NCBI RefSeq assembly: GCF_001866665.1
Contig: NZ_MLYO01000037.1
Coordinates: 1 to 64,000, forward strand
DNA length: 64,000 nt
Direction of reading: 5' to 3'
Origin: Streptomyces monashensis
GTDB lineage: Bacteria > Actinomycetota > Actinomycetes > Streptomycetales > Streptomycetaceae
In this document: piece by piece, positions 21,206-28,787 of the stretch
Layout of the letters: each line of letters opens with the position of its first letter
Position numbering within the stretch: the stretch's first letter is position 1
Notes under the pieces: generated by a model
Told to the model about the DNA's origin: nothing
Seen by the model: the letters and a program-made list of their open reading frames with translations, nothing else
Database searches by the model: none
Program-made: the position numbers and the translations under genes

Positions 21206-23818
21206 ATGCGAGACGTGACGCCGGGAAGCGAGTCAGTTTCCGAATTGCTGCCCCTGGTCTTCGCCGACCCGGGCGAGGCCCGGGCGCGCGCGGAACAGGT
21301 GCTGCGAGCCGGACCGCCGCCGCTGCACGCCAGCGTCGCCCACCAGGTCCTCGGCATCTGGCAGCGGGACTTCGGCGACCTGCGGATCGCGCTCGGGCAC
21401 CTGCGCCGCGCCCGGGACCTCGCCGCCCGCGCCGACTCGGCCGACCGGGAGGCCGATGTGCTCGCGACCCTCGGGGTCGCACTGGTGCACGCGGGGCGCA
21501 CGCGGCAGGGGCTCACCTCCTTCGAGCGCGGGGTCGCCCGGGGCAGCGGACACACCCGGGCCCGGGTGCTGTACCGGCGGGCGTACGTGTGGTGGGTGCT
21601 GGGGCACCACCGCGAGGCGCTGGAGGACGTACGGCGGGCACTGCCGGTGCTGCGGCAGGTCGGCGACGACATCTGGACCGCGCGGGCGCTGACCCTGCGG
21701 GCCACCGTGCACCTGGCGCTCGGCGCGGTGGACCGGGCCGTCGCGGACTTCACGGCGGCCGAGCGGCTGTGGGACACCACCGGCCAGGAGCACGACAAGG
21801 CCGACGCGGTGGAGAGCCGGGGCCTCGCCGCCTTCCGGTCCGGGGACGTCCCGGCCTCGCTGCGGCTGCTGGACGAGGCCGAGGAGCGCTACGCCAAGCT
21901 CGGCACGCCGACGTACATGCTGTCCATCCGGCGCTGCGAGGTGCTGATGGCGGCCGGCCTCGCCCCGGAGGCGCTGGCCGAGGCGGACGCGACGATCGCG
22001 CTGCTGGACCGCATCGGCGGGCAGTCCACCCGCAAGGCCGAGCTGCTGCTGGCGGCCGCGCGCGCGGCCCGCTCGGCCGGGGACCCGCACACCGCGGTCG
22101 CCCGCGCCGCCGTCGCCGTACGGCTGTTCGCGGCCCAGCGGCGGATGTGGTGGGAGACACACGCCCGGCTGGTGCTGATCGAGGCCCGGGTGGCGGCCGG
22201 GCGCAGCTCGGGGCGCCTCGTCGCGGACGCGGCGGCGGTCGCCGAGAAGCTCGCCTCCTTCGGTTCGCCCGCCGCGCCGGAGGCCTCGCTGCTCGCGGGC
22301 CGGATCGCGCTCGCGCTGGGCTGGACGGCGGACGCCGAACGGCACCTGGCGGTGGCCGCGCGCAGCCGGCACGCAGGGCCGCCGCCGGCCCGGGTGACCG
22401 GCTGGGCCGCCCAGGCGCTGCGGGCCCGGGCCGCCGGGTCCCGGCGCGGGGTGCTGGAGGCCTGCCGGCGCGGCCTGGACGTACTGGACGACCACCGGAT
22501 GACGCTCGGCGCCTCCGAGCTGCGCGCCCGCACGACCGCGCAGGGCGCCGAACTGGCCGCGCTCGCCCAGGAGGCGAGCCTCGCGCAGGGCGGCCCGCGG
22601 CGGCTGCTGGAGTGGAGCGAGCGCTGGCGGGCCACGGTCCTGTCGGCGCCGCCGACCCGGCCGCCGGCCGACCCGGCCCTGCTCAGCGGCCTGACCGCCT
22701 ACCGGGAGATAGCGGCCCGCGCGGAGGAGGCCCGCATGGAGGGCCGCCCGGTGCCCGCGCTGGAGCGGGAACAGCGGCGGCTGGAGCGGGAGATCCGCTC
22801 CCGTACCCACCACATCCACGGGGCCGCGTCCGACGAGGGGGACCGCTTCGACACGGCCCGGCTGCTGGAGCGGCTCGGCGACGCCCGCCTGGTCGAACTC
22901 GCCGTCGTGGACGGCCGGGTGCACATCCTGCTGTGCGGACAGGGCCGGGTGCGGCGGTTCGCCGGCGGCCCGCTGACGGAGGCGCTGGCCGAGGCCGAGT
23001 ACGTCCAGGCGGGGCTGCGCCGGCTCGCCCACCCCGGCGCCGAGGCGCGACTGCCGATGGTGGAGGCGGGCGGGCAACGGCTCCAGGAACTGCTGCTGGG
23101 CGGCGCGGCCGGGCACCTCGGCGGCGCTCCCGTGGTGATCGTGCCGCCGGGCGCCCTGCACCGGGTGCCGTGGGCGCTGCTGCCCGCGCTGCGCGAGCGG
23201 GTGCTGAGCGTGTCGCCGTCCGCGAGCAGCTGGCTGCGCGCCCGCGAGACCGAACCGCCGCCGGGCGGCCGGCACGTCCTGGTGCGCGGCCCCGGCCTCG
23301 CCACCGGCGGCGCGGAGGTGCCGGAGGTGGCCGACCGGTACGGCACGGCGACGGTGCTGGAGGGCGACGGCGCCCAGGTCCCCCGGGTCCTGGAGCACCT
23401 CGACGGCGCGGCGCTCGCGCATCTCGCGGCGCACGGTACGTTCCGCGCGGACAGCCCGCTGTTCAGCAGCCTGCGGATGGCCGACGGCCCGCTGATCGTG
23501 CACGACTTCGAGCGCCTCGACCGCAGCCCGTACCGGATCATCCTCTCCAGCTGCGACACCGCCCGCCTCGCCTCGGTCGGCGCCGACGAACTCCTCGGCC
23601 TGGTCACCGCGTTGCTCCCGCTCGGCACGGCCGGTGTGGTGGCGAGCAGCGCCCCGGTCAACGACGCGGCGGTGGTCCCGCTGATGCTCGCCCTGCACAA
23701 GGGCCTCGACACCGGCCTCTCCCTGGCCGAGGCCCTGCGCGACGCCCGTACGACCCTGCCGAACGACCCGCTCCACCAGGCGACGGGCTGGGCGTTCGCG
23801 GCGTTCGGAGCGGCGTGA
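21206..23818 (+). CDS. TPR-CHAT caspase-like protein
   Basis: The protein has 870 residues. Residues about 10-500 are TPR-like helical repeats (for example ADREADVLATLGVALVHAGR and DKADAVESRGLAAFRSGD). The C-terminal 300 residues form a CHAT caspase-fold peptidase domain with the catalytic His743 in AHLAAHGTF and Cys783 in ILSSCDTARL. VPPGALHRVPWALLPAL, the strand preceding the active site, is typical of CHAT. TPR-CHAT proteins act as sensor-activated proteases in conflict or cell-death systems. The ATG at 21206 is the likely start, with GTG at 21215 as alternative. It diverges from the subtilisin/ECF operon, with which it probably forms one functional unit. Confidence 0.88.
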   Translation: MRDVTPGSESVSELLPLVFADPGEARARAEQVLRAGPPPLHASVAHQVLGIWQRDFGDLRIALGHLRRARDLAARADSADREADVLATLGVALVHAGRTRQGLTSFERGVARGSGHTRARVLYRRAYVWWVLGHHREALEDVRRALPVLRQVGDDIWTARALTLRATVHLALGAVDRAVADFTAAERLWDTTGQEHDKADAVESRGLAAFRSGDVPASLRLLDEAEERYAKLGTPTYMLSIRRCEVLMAAGLAPEALAEADATIALLDRIGGQSTRKAELLLAAARAARSAGDPHTAVARAAVAVRLFAAQRRMWWETHARLVLIEARVAAGRSSGRLVADAAAVAEKLASFGSPAAPEASLLAGRIALALGWTADAERHLAVAARSRHAGPPPARVTGWAAQALRARAAGSRRGVLEACRRGLDVLDDHRMTLGASELRARTTAQGAELAALAQEASLAQGGPRRLLEWSERWRATVLSAPPTRPPADPALLSGLTAYREIAARAEEARMEGRPVPALEREQRRLEREIRSRTHHIHGAASDEGDRFDTARLLERLGDARLVELAVVDGRVHILLCGQGRVRRFAGGPLTEALAEAEYVQAGLRRLAHPGAEARLPMVEAGGQRLQELLLGGAAGHLGGAPVVIVPPGALHRVPWALLPALRERVLSVSPSASSWLRARETEPPPGGRHVLVRGPGLATGGAEVPEVADRYGTATVLEGDGAQVPRVLEHLDGAALAHLAAHGTFRADSPLFSSLRMADGPLIVHDFERLDRSPYRIILSSCDTARLASVGADELLGLVTALLPLGTAGVVASSAPVNDAAVVPLMLALHKGLDTGLSLAEALRDARTTLPNDPLHQATGWAFAAFGAA

Positions 23819-23835
23819 GCACCGGCCGGCGCTCT

Positions 23836-23944
23836 GCGGGTCCGGCGCAGTCCGGCGCGGTCCGGCGGCGCCCCGAAGGGGGGCGCGGGGCTCCCTCGAC
23901 ACGCGGCTCCGCCGCGTGGGCGCGACCCGCCGCGACGGACCCGC
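23836..23944. repeat. Streptomyces-type intergenic repeat with two hairpins, probable terminator
   Basis: The element is bounded by a 9-base inverted repeat (GCGGGTCCG at 23836-23844, CGGACCCGC at 23936-23944). It contains a GCGCCCC/GGGGCGC hairpin (23868-23886) and a CACGCGGC-TCC-GCCGCGTG hairpin (23900-23918). This layout is familiar from many Streptomyces intergenic regions. Placed between the convergent CHAT and LuxR genes, it would terminate both transcripts. Confidence 0.6.
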
Positions 23945-23984
23945 GGACGACCGACGGCACAGTGCGGCACTTCCGGCGGAGCGC

Positions 23985-25709
23985 TCAGGCCGACACGCAC
24001 TCCGGCAGCGCGACGACCCTCGGCAACGCCCCCCGGTCCCCGCTGCCCAGCCGGGTGTACGCGCTGTAGAGATGGTTGCCGACCGTCCGCACGGACAGGG
24101 TCAGCCGCTCGGCGATCTCCCGGTTGCTCAGCCCGGCCGCGGCGAGGGTGACGATCTGCCGCTGCCGTGCGGTCAGTTCGCCGAGCACGAGCCCGTCCAG
24201 CGCGGACGTCCGCGCCCCCTGGCAGCAGCGTGCGAGCGCGACGGCCCGGGTACGGGAGAGCCGTGCCGCCCGCGGATCCCGGTGCACCCGTACGGCCTGT
24301 GCGTGCGCCTCCGCCGCGAAGAGCAGGAACCCGCGCTCCGCCAACGCCTCGGCGGCCCGGTCCAGTCCGCCCCCGTCACCGCGCCGCAGCGCATCGGCAT
24401 GACGCGCGAACGCGCTCCCCTGCGGCAGCCGCCCCACCGCCCGCTCGGGCTTTCCCGAGCGCACCGCTTCATACCGGGCGAACACCGCATCCACGTCGTC
24501 GAACCTCAACCCACCCTCCGCCAGCCGGAGTTCCGCCTCGCAGGCCGCGTCACCCGGCGTCTCCCGCACCCCCTCGCGCGCCCAGGCGGCGGCGTCCCGT
24601 ACCTCGCCCCGCAGCCGCGCGAACCGAGCCCGTACGGCGGCGTACCCGGCCGGGACCGGCATGCCCTCCGCGACCAGCCACTCCCCCACCGGGGCGGACG
24701 CCTCCCGGACGTCCAGCCGCTCGATCCCCCGTACCAGGGCGCGCCGTTCGGCCTCCAGGGCGGGGCCGAGGTCGCGCGGCCCACGCGTCAGCCGGCGGGC
24801 GCGCAGCCGGCCGGTCACAGCGCGCAGGGCCGGGCCGTGCAGGGGATGGGCGAGGGTGACGGCCGCCGCCCGGTCGTCGACGTGGATCAGGCCGTCCGTC
24901 TCCAGACGCTCCAGGGCGTCGAGGTCGAGGCCGTCCAGCGGCAGGGCGAGCGGCTCGGCGAACGCGAGGCGTTCCAGCGTCTCCCGTTCGCCGGGGCCGG
25001 AGCGCTCCAGCAGCGGGGCGAGCCGTTCGCGCACGGCCGGGGTGACCGGCAGCGGGCCGCGCAGGCTCCGCTCGCCGGAGCCGGGAAGGGACGTCAGCAG
25101 GCCGCCGGCCGCCGACGCGGCGACCAGGTCCCGCAGCAGCCGCAGATCGCCCCGGCACACGCCGTGCAGACGGCGCACGGTGAGCGGGTCGAGCCCGGCG
25201 GTGGCGAGGAGCTGCGCGACGTCCTCGTACGGCAGCGGCGACAGGGCCAGCCGGGGCAGCAGTTCACCGGTCCACAGCCGGGAGACCGCAGCGGGTACGG
25301 GCACCCCGTCCACCGCGGCGACGACCAGCCGGGTACGCCCGTGCACGGCGAGGTGGTGGACCAGGGCGGCCGAGGCCTCGTCCAGCAGATGGGCGTCGTC
25401 CACGACGAGGAGCCGCAGGCCGGACAGGATCCGGACCGCGCGCTGCGGCGAGACGGCGTCGGGCAGCAGGTGCGCGAAGGCGGCGAAGGGCAGCTCCCGG
25501 GCCGCGGGCGTGCCGGTGACCTGGGCGTGGTCGGTGCCCCGGACCGCCTCCGTGATCAGCCGGGTCTTTCCGTGGCCGGCCGGTCCGGTCACCACGACGC
25601 CCTGCCGGACGGCCGCCCACGCGCTGCGCACCCGCTCCAGTTCGTCGTCCCGGCCGGTGAAGGGCCAGGGCGGCCGAGCGGTCGTCGCGTCCTGTTCGTA
25701 AGTCGTCAC
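23985..25709 (-). CDS. LAL-type LuxR-family transcriptional regulator with N-terminal ATPase domain
   Basis: The protein has 574 residues. An N-terminal AAA/STAND-like domain carries Walker A GPAGHGKT (residues 42-49) and Walker B LLVVDDAHLLDE (about 100). A helical middle section follows, then a C-terminal LuxR helix-turn-helix with [20 protein letters not shown] (about 510-530). It is shorter than the 900-residue LAL regulators of antibiotic clusters. The GTG at 25709 is 96 bases from the divergent astacin-like gene, the nearest candidate target. Direct ACTCAGG repeats in that gap could be part of its operator. Confidence 0.85.
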   Translation of the reverse strand: MTTYEQDATTARPPWPFTGRDDELERVRSAWAAVRQGVVVTGPAGHGKTRLITEAVRGTDHAQVTGTPAARELPFAAFAHLLPDAVSPQRAVRILSGLRLLVVDDAHLLDEASAALVHHLAVHGRTRLVVAAVDGVPVPAAVSRLWTGELLPRLALSPLPYEDVAQLLATAGLDPLTVRRLHGVCRGDLRLLRDLVAASAAGGLLTSLPGSGERSLRGPLPVTPAVRERLAPLLERSGPGERETLERLAFAEPLALPLDGLDLDALERLETDGLIHVDDRAAAVTLAHPLHGPALRAVTGRLRARRLTRGPRDLGPALEAERRALVRGIERLDVREASAPVGEWLVAEGMPVPAGYAAVRARFARLRGEVRDAAAWAREGVRETPGDAACEAELRLAEGGLRFDDVDAVFARYEAVRSGKPERAVGRLPQGSAFARHADALRRGDGGGLDRAAEALAERGFLLFAAEAHAQAVRVHRDPRAARLSRTRAVALARCCQGARTSALDGLVLGELTARQRQIVTLAAAGLSNREIAERLTLSVRTVGNHLYSAYTRLGSGDRGALPRVVALPECVSA

Positions 25710-25804
25710 ATCATCAGGAGCGCGCGTACTCAGGTTTGATACAGGGCGACTTGAGTAGACCCCGACTCAGGCGCCCGGCAGCGCCCGGCGGGCAGTCTGG
25801 GCGC

Positions 25805-26890
25805 ATGACCCGACGCCTGTGCTCGCTACCGCGGCGGCCGGCCCCGGACTTCGCACCGGGGCTGACAGCCGAGCGGCTGGGCGCGCTGCTCGCCGGGCGG
25901 CGGATGTGGGTCAACGGCACGGTGCTGCACTACTACTTCTACGACCACGGCTGCGACGCCTCCGTGATCCCGGTTCCCGGGACCGGGGAGCTGCGCCGGA
26001 TGCCGTGGGCCGGTGGGGAAGCACCACGGGACGCGGTTCGCGACTGTCTGCGCGAGTGGCAGGAGCTCGGCATCGGTGTCACGTTCACCGAGGTCGGCGA
26101 CCGGCACGAGGCGGAGCTGCGGATCGGGTTCCAGCAGGGCGGCGGCTCCTGGTCCGCGGTGGGCCGGGAAGCGCTGTCGGTCGGCCGGGGCGAGCGCACC
26201 ATGAACCTGGGATGGGATGTGACGGGGCCCCAGGAGCGCGGCACGATCCTGCATGTGATCGGGCACGCGCTCGGCATGGTGCACGAGCACCAGAGCCCGT
26301 ACGCCGGGATCCACTGGGACGACGAGGCCGTGTACGCCGAACTGGCGGGCCCGCCGAACTTCTGGAGCCGGGAGACGACGGACACCAACGTCCTGCGCGC
26401 GCTCGACGCGGGCGAGGCGAGCGGATCGGTGTGGGATCCGCAGTCGGTGATGACGTTTCCGTTCGGGCCTGGGCTGGTGCTGGAGCCGGAGCAGTACCGC
26501 GGGGGGCTGCGTCCCTCCGGTGCTCCGTCCCCGGCCGACAAGGAGTTCGTGCTCCGCTGGTATCCGCCGGCCTCTCCGGCCGGTCCGACCGCGCTGGTGC
26601 CGTTCCGTTCAGCGCCGCTCGGGCTCGGACCGGGCGAGCAGGCCGACTTCACCGTCGCGCCGCCGGAGACCCGCGAGTACACCGTGGGCACCTTCGGCGA
26701 CGCCGACACCGTGCTCGTGGTCTTCGAGGAGCGGGACGGGGAGCCGCGTTTCCTCGCGGGGCACGACGACGGCGGCGGGCCGGACAACGCCGCCGTCCGC
26801 GTCCGGCTCGTCAAGGGCCGCCGCTATGCCGTCCGGGTCCGGTTGTACTCGACCTGGGGTTCGGGGGAGACAGCGGTCATGTGCTGGTGA
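25805..26890 (+). CDS. Astacin-like (M12) metallopeptidase-fold protein lacking the catalytic glutamate
   Basis: The protein has 361 residues. The zinc motif of astacins is HExxHxxGxxHE; here it reads HVIGHALGMVHEH. His150, His154 and His160 are present but the general-base Glu is Val151 (GTG codon 26255-26257, one base from GAG). SVMTFPFG matches the Met-turn. Residues about 260-361 form a beta-rich C-terminal domain like those binding ligands or carbohydrate. No signal peptide is evident. It is probably a zinc-binding pseudopeptidase, unless the single base is a sequence error. It is divergent from the LuxR regulator and followed by a strong terminator. Confidence 0.8.
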   Translation: MTRRLCSLPRRPAPDFAPGLTAERLGALLAGRRMWVNGTVLHYYFYDHGCDASVIPVPGTGELRRMPWAGGEAPRDAVRDCLREWQELGIGVTFTEVGDRHEAELRIGFQQGGGSWSAVGREALSVGRGERTMNLGWDVTGPQERGTILHVIGHALGMVHEHQSPYAGIHWDDEAVYAELAGPPNFWSRETTDTNVLRALDAGEASGSVWDPQSVMTFPFGPGLVLEPEQYRGGLRPSGAPSPADKEFVLRWYPPASPAGPTALVPFRSAPLGLGPGEQADFTVAPPETREYTVGTFGDADTVLVVFEERDGEPRFLAGHDDGGGPDNAAVRVRLVKGRRYAVRVRLYSTWGSGETAVMCW

Positions 26891-27512
26891 CGGCACAGGG
26901 ACGACGACAACCACAGTCCGGCACCGGGGGAACGGTCGCGGACGTCACCTACGGGGGAGGTGACGTCCGCGACCGCGCCGTTTCCCCGTCGCACGGCGTG
27001 CTTCACCCGGCTGCTTCACCCACCGGGCTTCACGAGGCGGCCCGTTCGCTCCGGGCCGCGTCCGGGTGGGCGAGGGCCCAGGTGGTCGCGGATCGACCAT
27101 GTGCGGGCCTCGGCGAGCCGGCGCCACTCGCGGGCAACGGCGATCGGGTTCGGCGGCCTCCTCGTCGGTGTCGACGAGCACGCAGGCCGCGGCGGGCGGG
27201 ACGAGCAGGTCGCCGGGGCGGCGGCCGGCGCGGGCGGCACGGTGAAGGTGTCCGGGAAGTCGGACTCGGCGCGATGGCGGGGCTCCTGCCTGGGGCGGCA
27301 CCCCGGTCGTCGCACGCCGCACGGGCGTGGGCCGCGACGGCGCTACGGCGCGGGGCGGCCCGCGGCGGCGCTCGGGACACCGGGGCGGGGCAGGGGCTGG
27401 ACGGGCGACCGTGACGCGGCCGACCGTTTTCGGCCGCCGGTTGGGGCAGCCGGCCGCCGGTATGTCAACGGCCGTCCGCCAGACGGACGTTCAGCGTCCC
27501 CGCACGCCGCTC
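26891..27512. other. 622-base region without a convincing gene
   Basis: Apart from the hairpin at 26933-26975 nothing here reads as an intact gene. A minus-strand stretch around 27040-27130 encodes IAVAREWRRLAEARTWSIRD, which looks protein-like. The segment before it switches to another frame (ACVLVDTDEEAAEP), so this may be a decayed gene with at least one frameshift. No homology is recognised and no ribosome binding site supports a start. Confidence 0.4.
26933..26975 (+). terminator. Strong hairpin terminator after the astacin-like gene
   Basis: A perfect 18-base stem (26933-26950 with 26958-26975) has a 7-base G-rich loop, 42 bases past the stop codon. Confidence 0.75.
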
Positions 27513-28397
27513 TCACCTGCGGGAAGCGTCCTCGGCGCCGACGGCGTGCGTCGCCCAGTCCAGGATCTGGACGGCCGCCCCGGCGGCTTCCAGTCCCTGG
27601 CAACGGCCGTGGTGGCGGCGGGAGATGCCGTCGAGGTCGAGGTGCCGGCCGAAGGCGGGACGCGCGGCCAGCCGGCGGGCCCAGGCCCACAGGGCGCGGT
27701 GGCCGGCGATGCGGTGCACGGCGGAGGCGTCGAGGTGGCAGCGGTGGACGGTGTCGAGCTGGACCAGGGTCACCCACAGTTCGACGTCGGCGGCGGTGAG
27801 CCGGTCGTCGACCAGGTACTCCTCCCCGGCCAGCCGCCTCTCCAGCCGGCTCAGGGTGTCGAGCAGCACGTCGAGGGCGGCGGCGCGCCCGTCCGGGTCG
27901 CCGCCCGCCTGTCCGGCCCGCTGCGCGGCCTCCCCGATGTCATCGCACATCCCCTCGACGGCCTCGATCACGGACTCCTGGCCGCACGGGTACAGCACGG
28001 CGCGCCCCTCGTGCGGGAAGCGGTCGAGGTCGCGCAGGATCTCGCGGGCCCGGGTGCTGACGATGCGGCCGGACCAGTCGTCGCTGAGCACGGGGGCGAG
28101 GGCCGGCCCGGTGTAGTGGTGGGCGCTGGCCTCGTACAGCGGGCGCAGCGCGGCGTGACCGCCGCCGGGACCGTCCGGGACGGCGGGCAGGAGGGTGACG
28201 GGACAGCTGTCGCCCAGGCCGAGGACGTCGTGTCCGACGGCGAGGCGCAGTCCGTCGGGACCGGCGGTGGATAGGTGGAGCCGGTAGCGGTGGGCCACGG
28301 CGTAGTGGCCGCTGCGGGCGTCCCGGCCGATCCGGCCCCGGAAGACGGGGGCGGCGCGGTGGACGGACGGGACGGCGGCGAGCGGAGTGCTGGACAT
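27513..28397 (-). CDS. Glutathionyl-hydroquinone-reductase-like (Xi-class GST fold) protein without the active-site cysteine
   Basis: The protein has 294 residues. The C-terminal half matches the Xi-class GST/ECM4 family: YLVDDRLTAADVELWVTLVQLDTVH and LWAWARRLAARPAFGRHLDLDGI. In that family the N-terminal thioredoxin-fold motif is a Cys-Pro-Trp-Ala type site after the RYRL strand. Here RYRLHLSTAGPDGLR replaces it and no Cys is at the site. Streptomyces uses mycothiol rather than glutathione, and this copy is probably not a standard thiol reductase. The ATG at 28397 follows GGGGAGA. It is preceded by a leader-peptide frame typical of sulphur-responsive genes. Confidence 0.65.
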   Translation of the reverse strand: MSSTPLAAVPSVHRAAPVFRGRIGRDARSGHYAVAHRYRLHLSTAGPDGLRLAVGHDVLGLGDSCPVTLLPAVPDGPGGGHAALRPLYEASAHHYTGPALAPVLSDDWSGRIVSTRAREILRDLDRFPHEGRAVLYPCGQESVIEAVEGMCDDIGEAAQRAGQAGGDPDGRAAALDVLLDTLSRLERRLAGEEYLVDDRLTAADVELWVTLVQLDTVHRCHLDASAVHRIAGHRALWAWARRLAARPAFGRHLDLDGISRRHHGRCQGLEAAGAAVQILDWATHAVGAEDASRR

Positions 28398-28474
28398 GCG
28401 TCTCCCCGGGTGGTGGGCGTGCGGTGGGGCGCGCCGACGGACGGCGTCGGCCGGTGGGCGCGCGGGAGCCGGGC

Positions 28475-28600
28475 TCAGCGGCGCGGGCTGATCGCGCTGC
28501 ACACACGCAGCAGATCGATGTGGCGGCGGGAGGTGAGCAGGGGGGCGCGGAGCGGTGTACGGCCGGTGCGGCCGGTGACCGATGCGAGGCGCGCCATCAT
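28475..28600 (-). CDS. Putative cis-regulatory leader peptide (RRHIDLLRV family)
   Basis: This is a 41-codon frame starting with a double ATG (28600, 28597) behind GGTAGGGA. It contains LLTSRRHIDLLRVCSA, the hallmark of the small actinobacterial leader peptides annotated upstream of sulphur-assimilation and related genes. Translation of the Cys codon near the end is thought to sense cysteine supply and control the downstream gene. It lies 77 bases ahead of the GST-like gene on the same strand and implies that gene is expressed under sulphur or cysteine control. It is too short for usual gene callers. Confidence 0.75.
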   Translation of the reverse strand: MMARLASVTGRTGRTPLRAPLLTSRRHIDLLRVCSAISPRR

Positions 28601-28632
28601 TCCCTACCTGTTCACTAGGGTTCCCGCCCTGA

Positions 28633-28661
28633 AGTGTCGATCCGGCTCCGTGCGACGTCAA
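28633..28661 (-). promoter_or_regulatory. Predicted promoter of the leader peptide and GST-like gene
   Basis: On the minus strand TTGACG (28661-28656) and GACACT (28638-28633) are 17 bases apart, a reasonable sigma-HrdB-type promoter, about 33 bases ahead of the leader-peptide start. Confidence 0.45.
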
Positions 28662-28769
28662 GAGGGGGGCCACGCCTCAGACTCCGGGCGGGAGGGAAAG
28701 GAGGACGGTGCGGCTCGGGACGATGCGCGCGCGGCCGCGCGTGTCCGAGGTCTCCCCAGACAGTGCGCC

Positions 28770-28779
28770 ATGTGACATA
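28770..28779. promoter_or_regulatory. GntR operator copy 1, hydroxyproline operon promoter
   Basis: ATGTGACATA ends 8 bases before the first GTG of the hydroxyproline operon and overlaps a plausible -10 (CATAGT, 28776-28781), which predicts a leaderless transcript. The identical 10-mer occurs inverted ahead of the deaminase gene (31716-31726), so it is the likely binding site of the GntR regulator encoded downstream. Confidence 0.55.
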
Positions 28780-28787
28780 GTACTGCC

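Noticed and set aside
27016-27315. A 99-residue minus-strand protein
   Set aside because: It is protein-like only in part, with an apparent frame change, no ribosome binding site and low-complexity ends; reported as possible remnant only.
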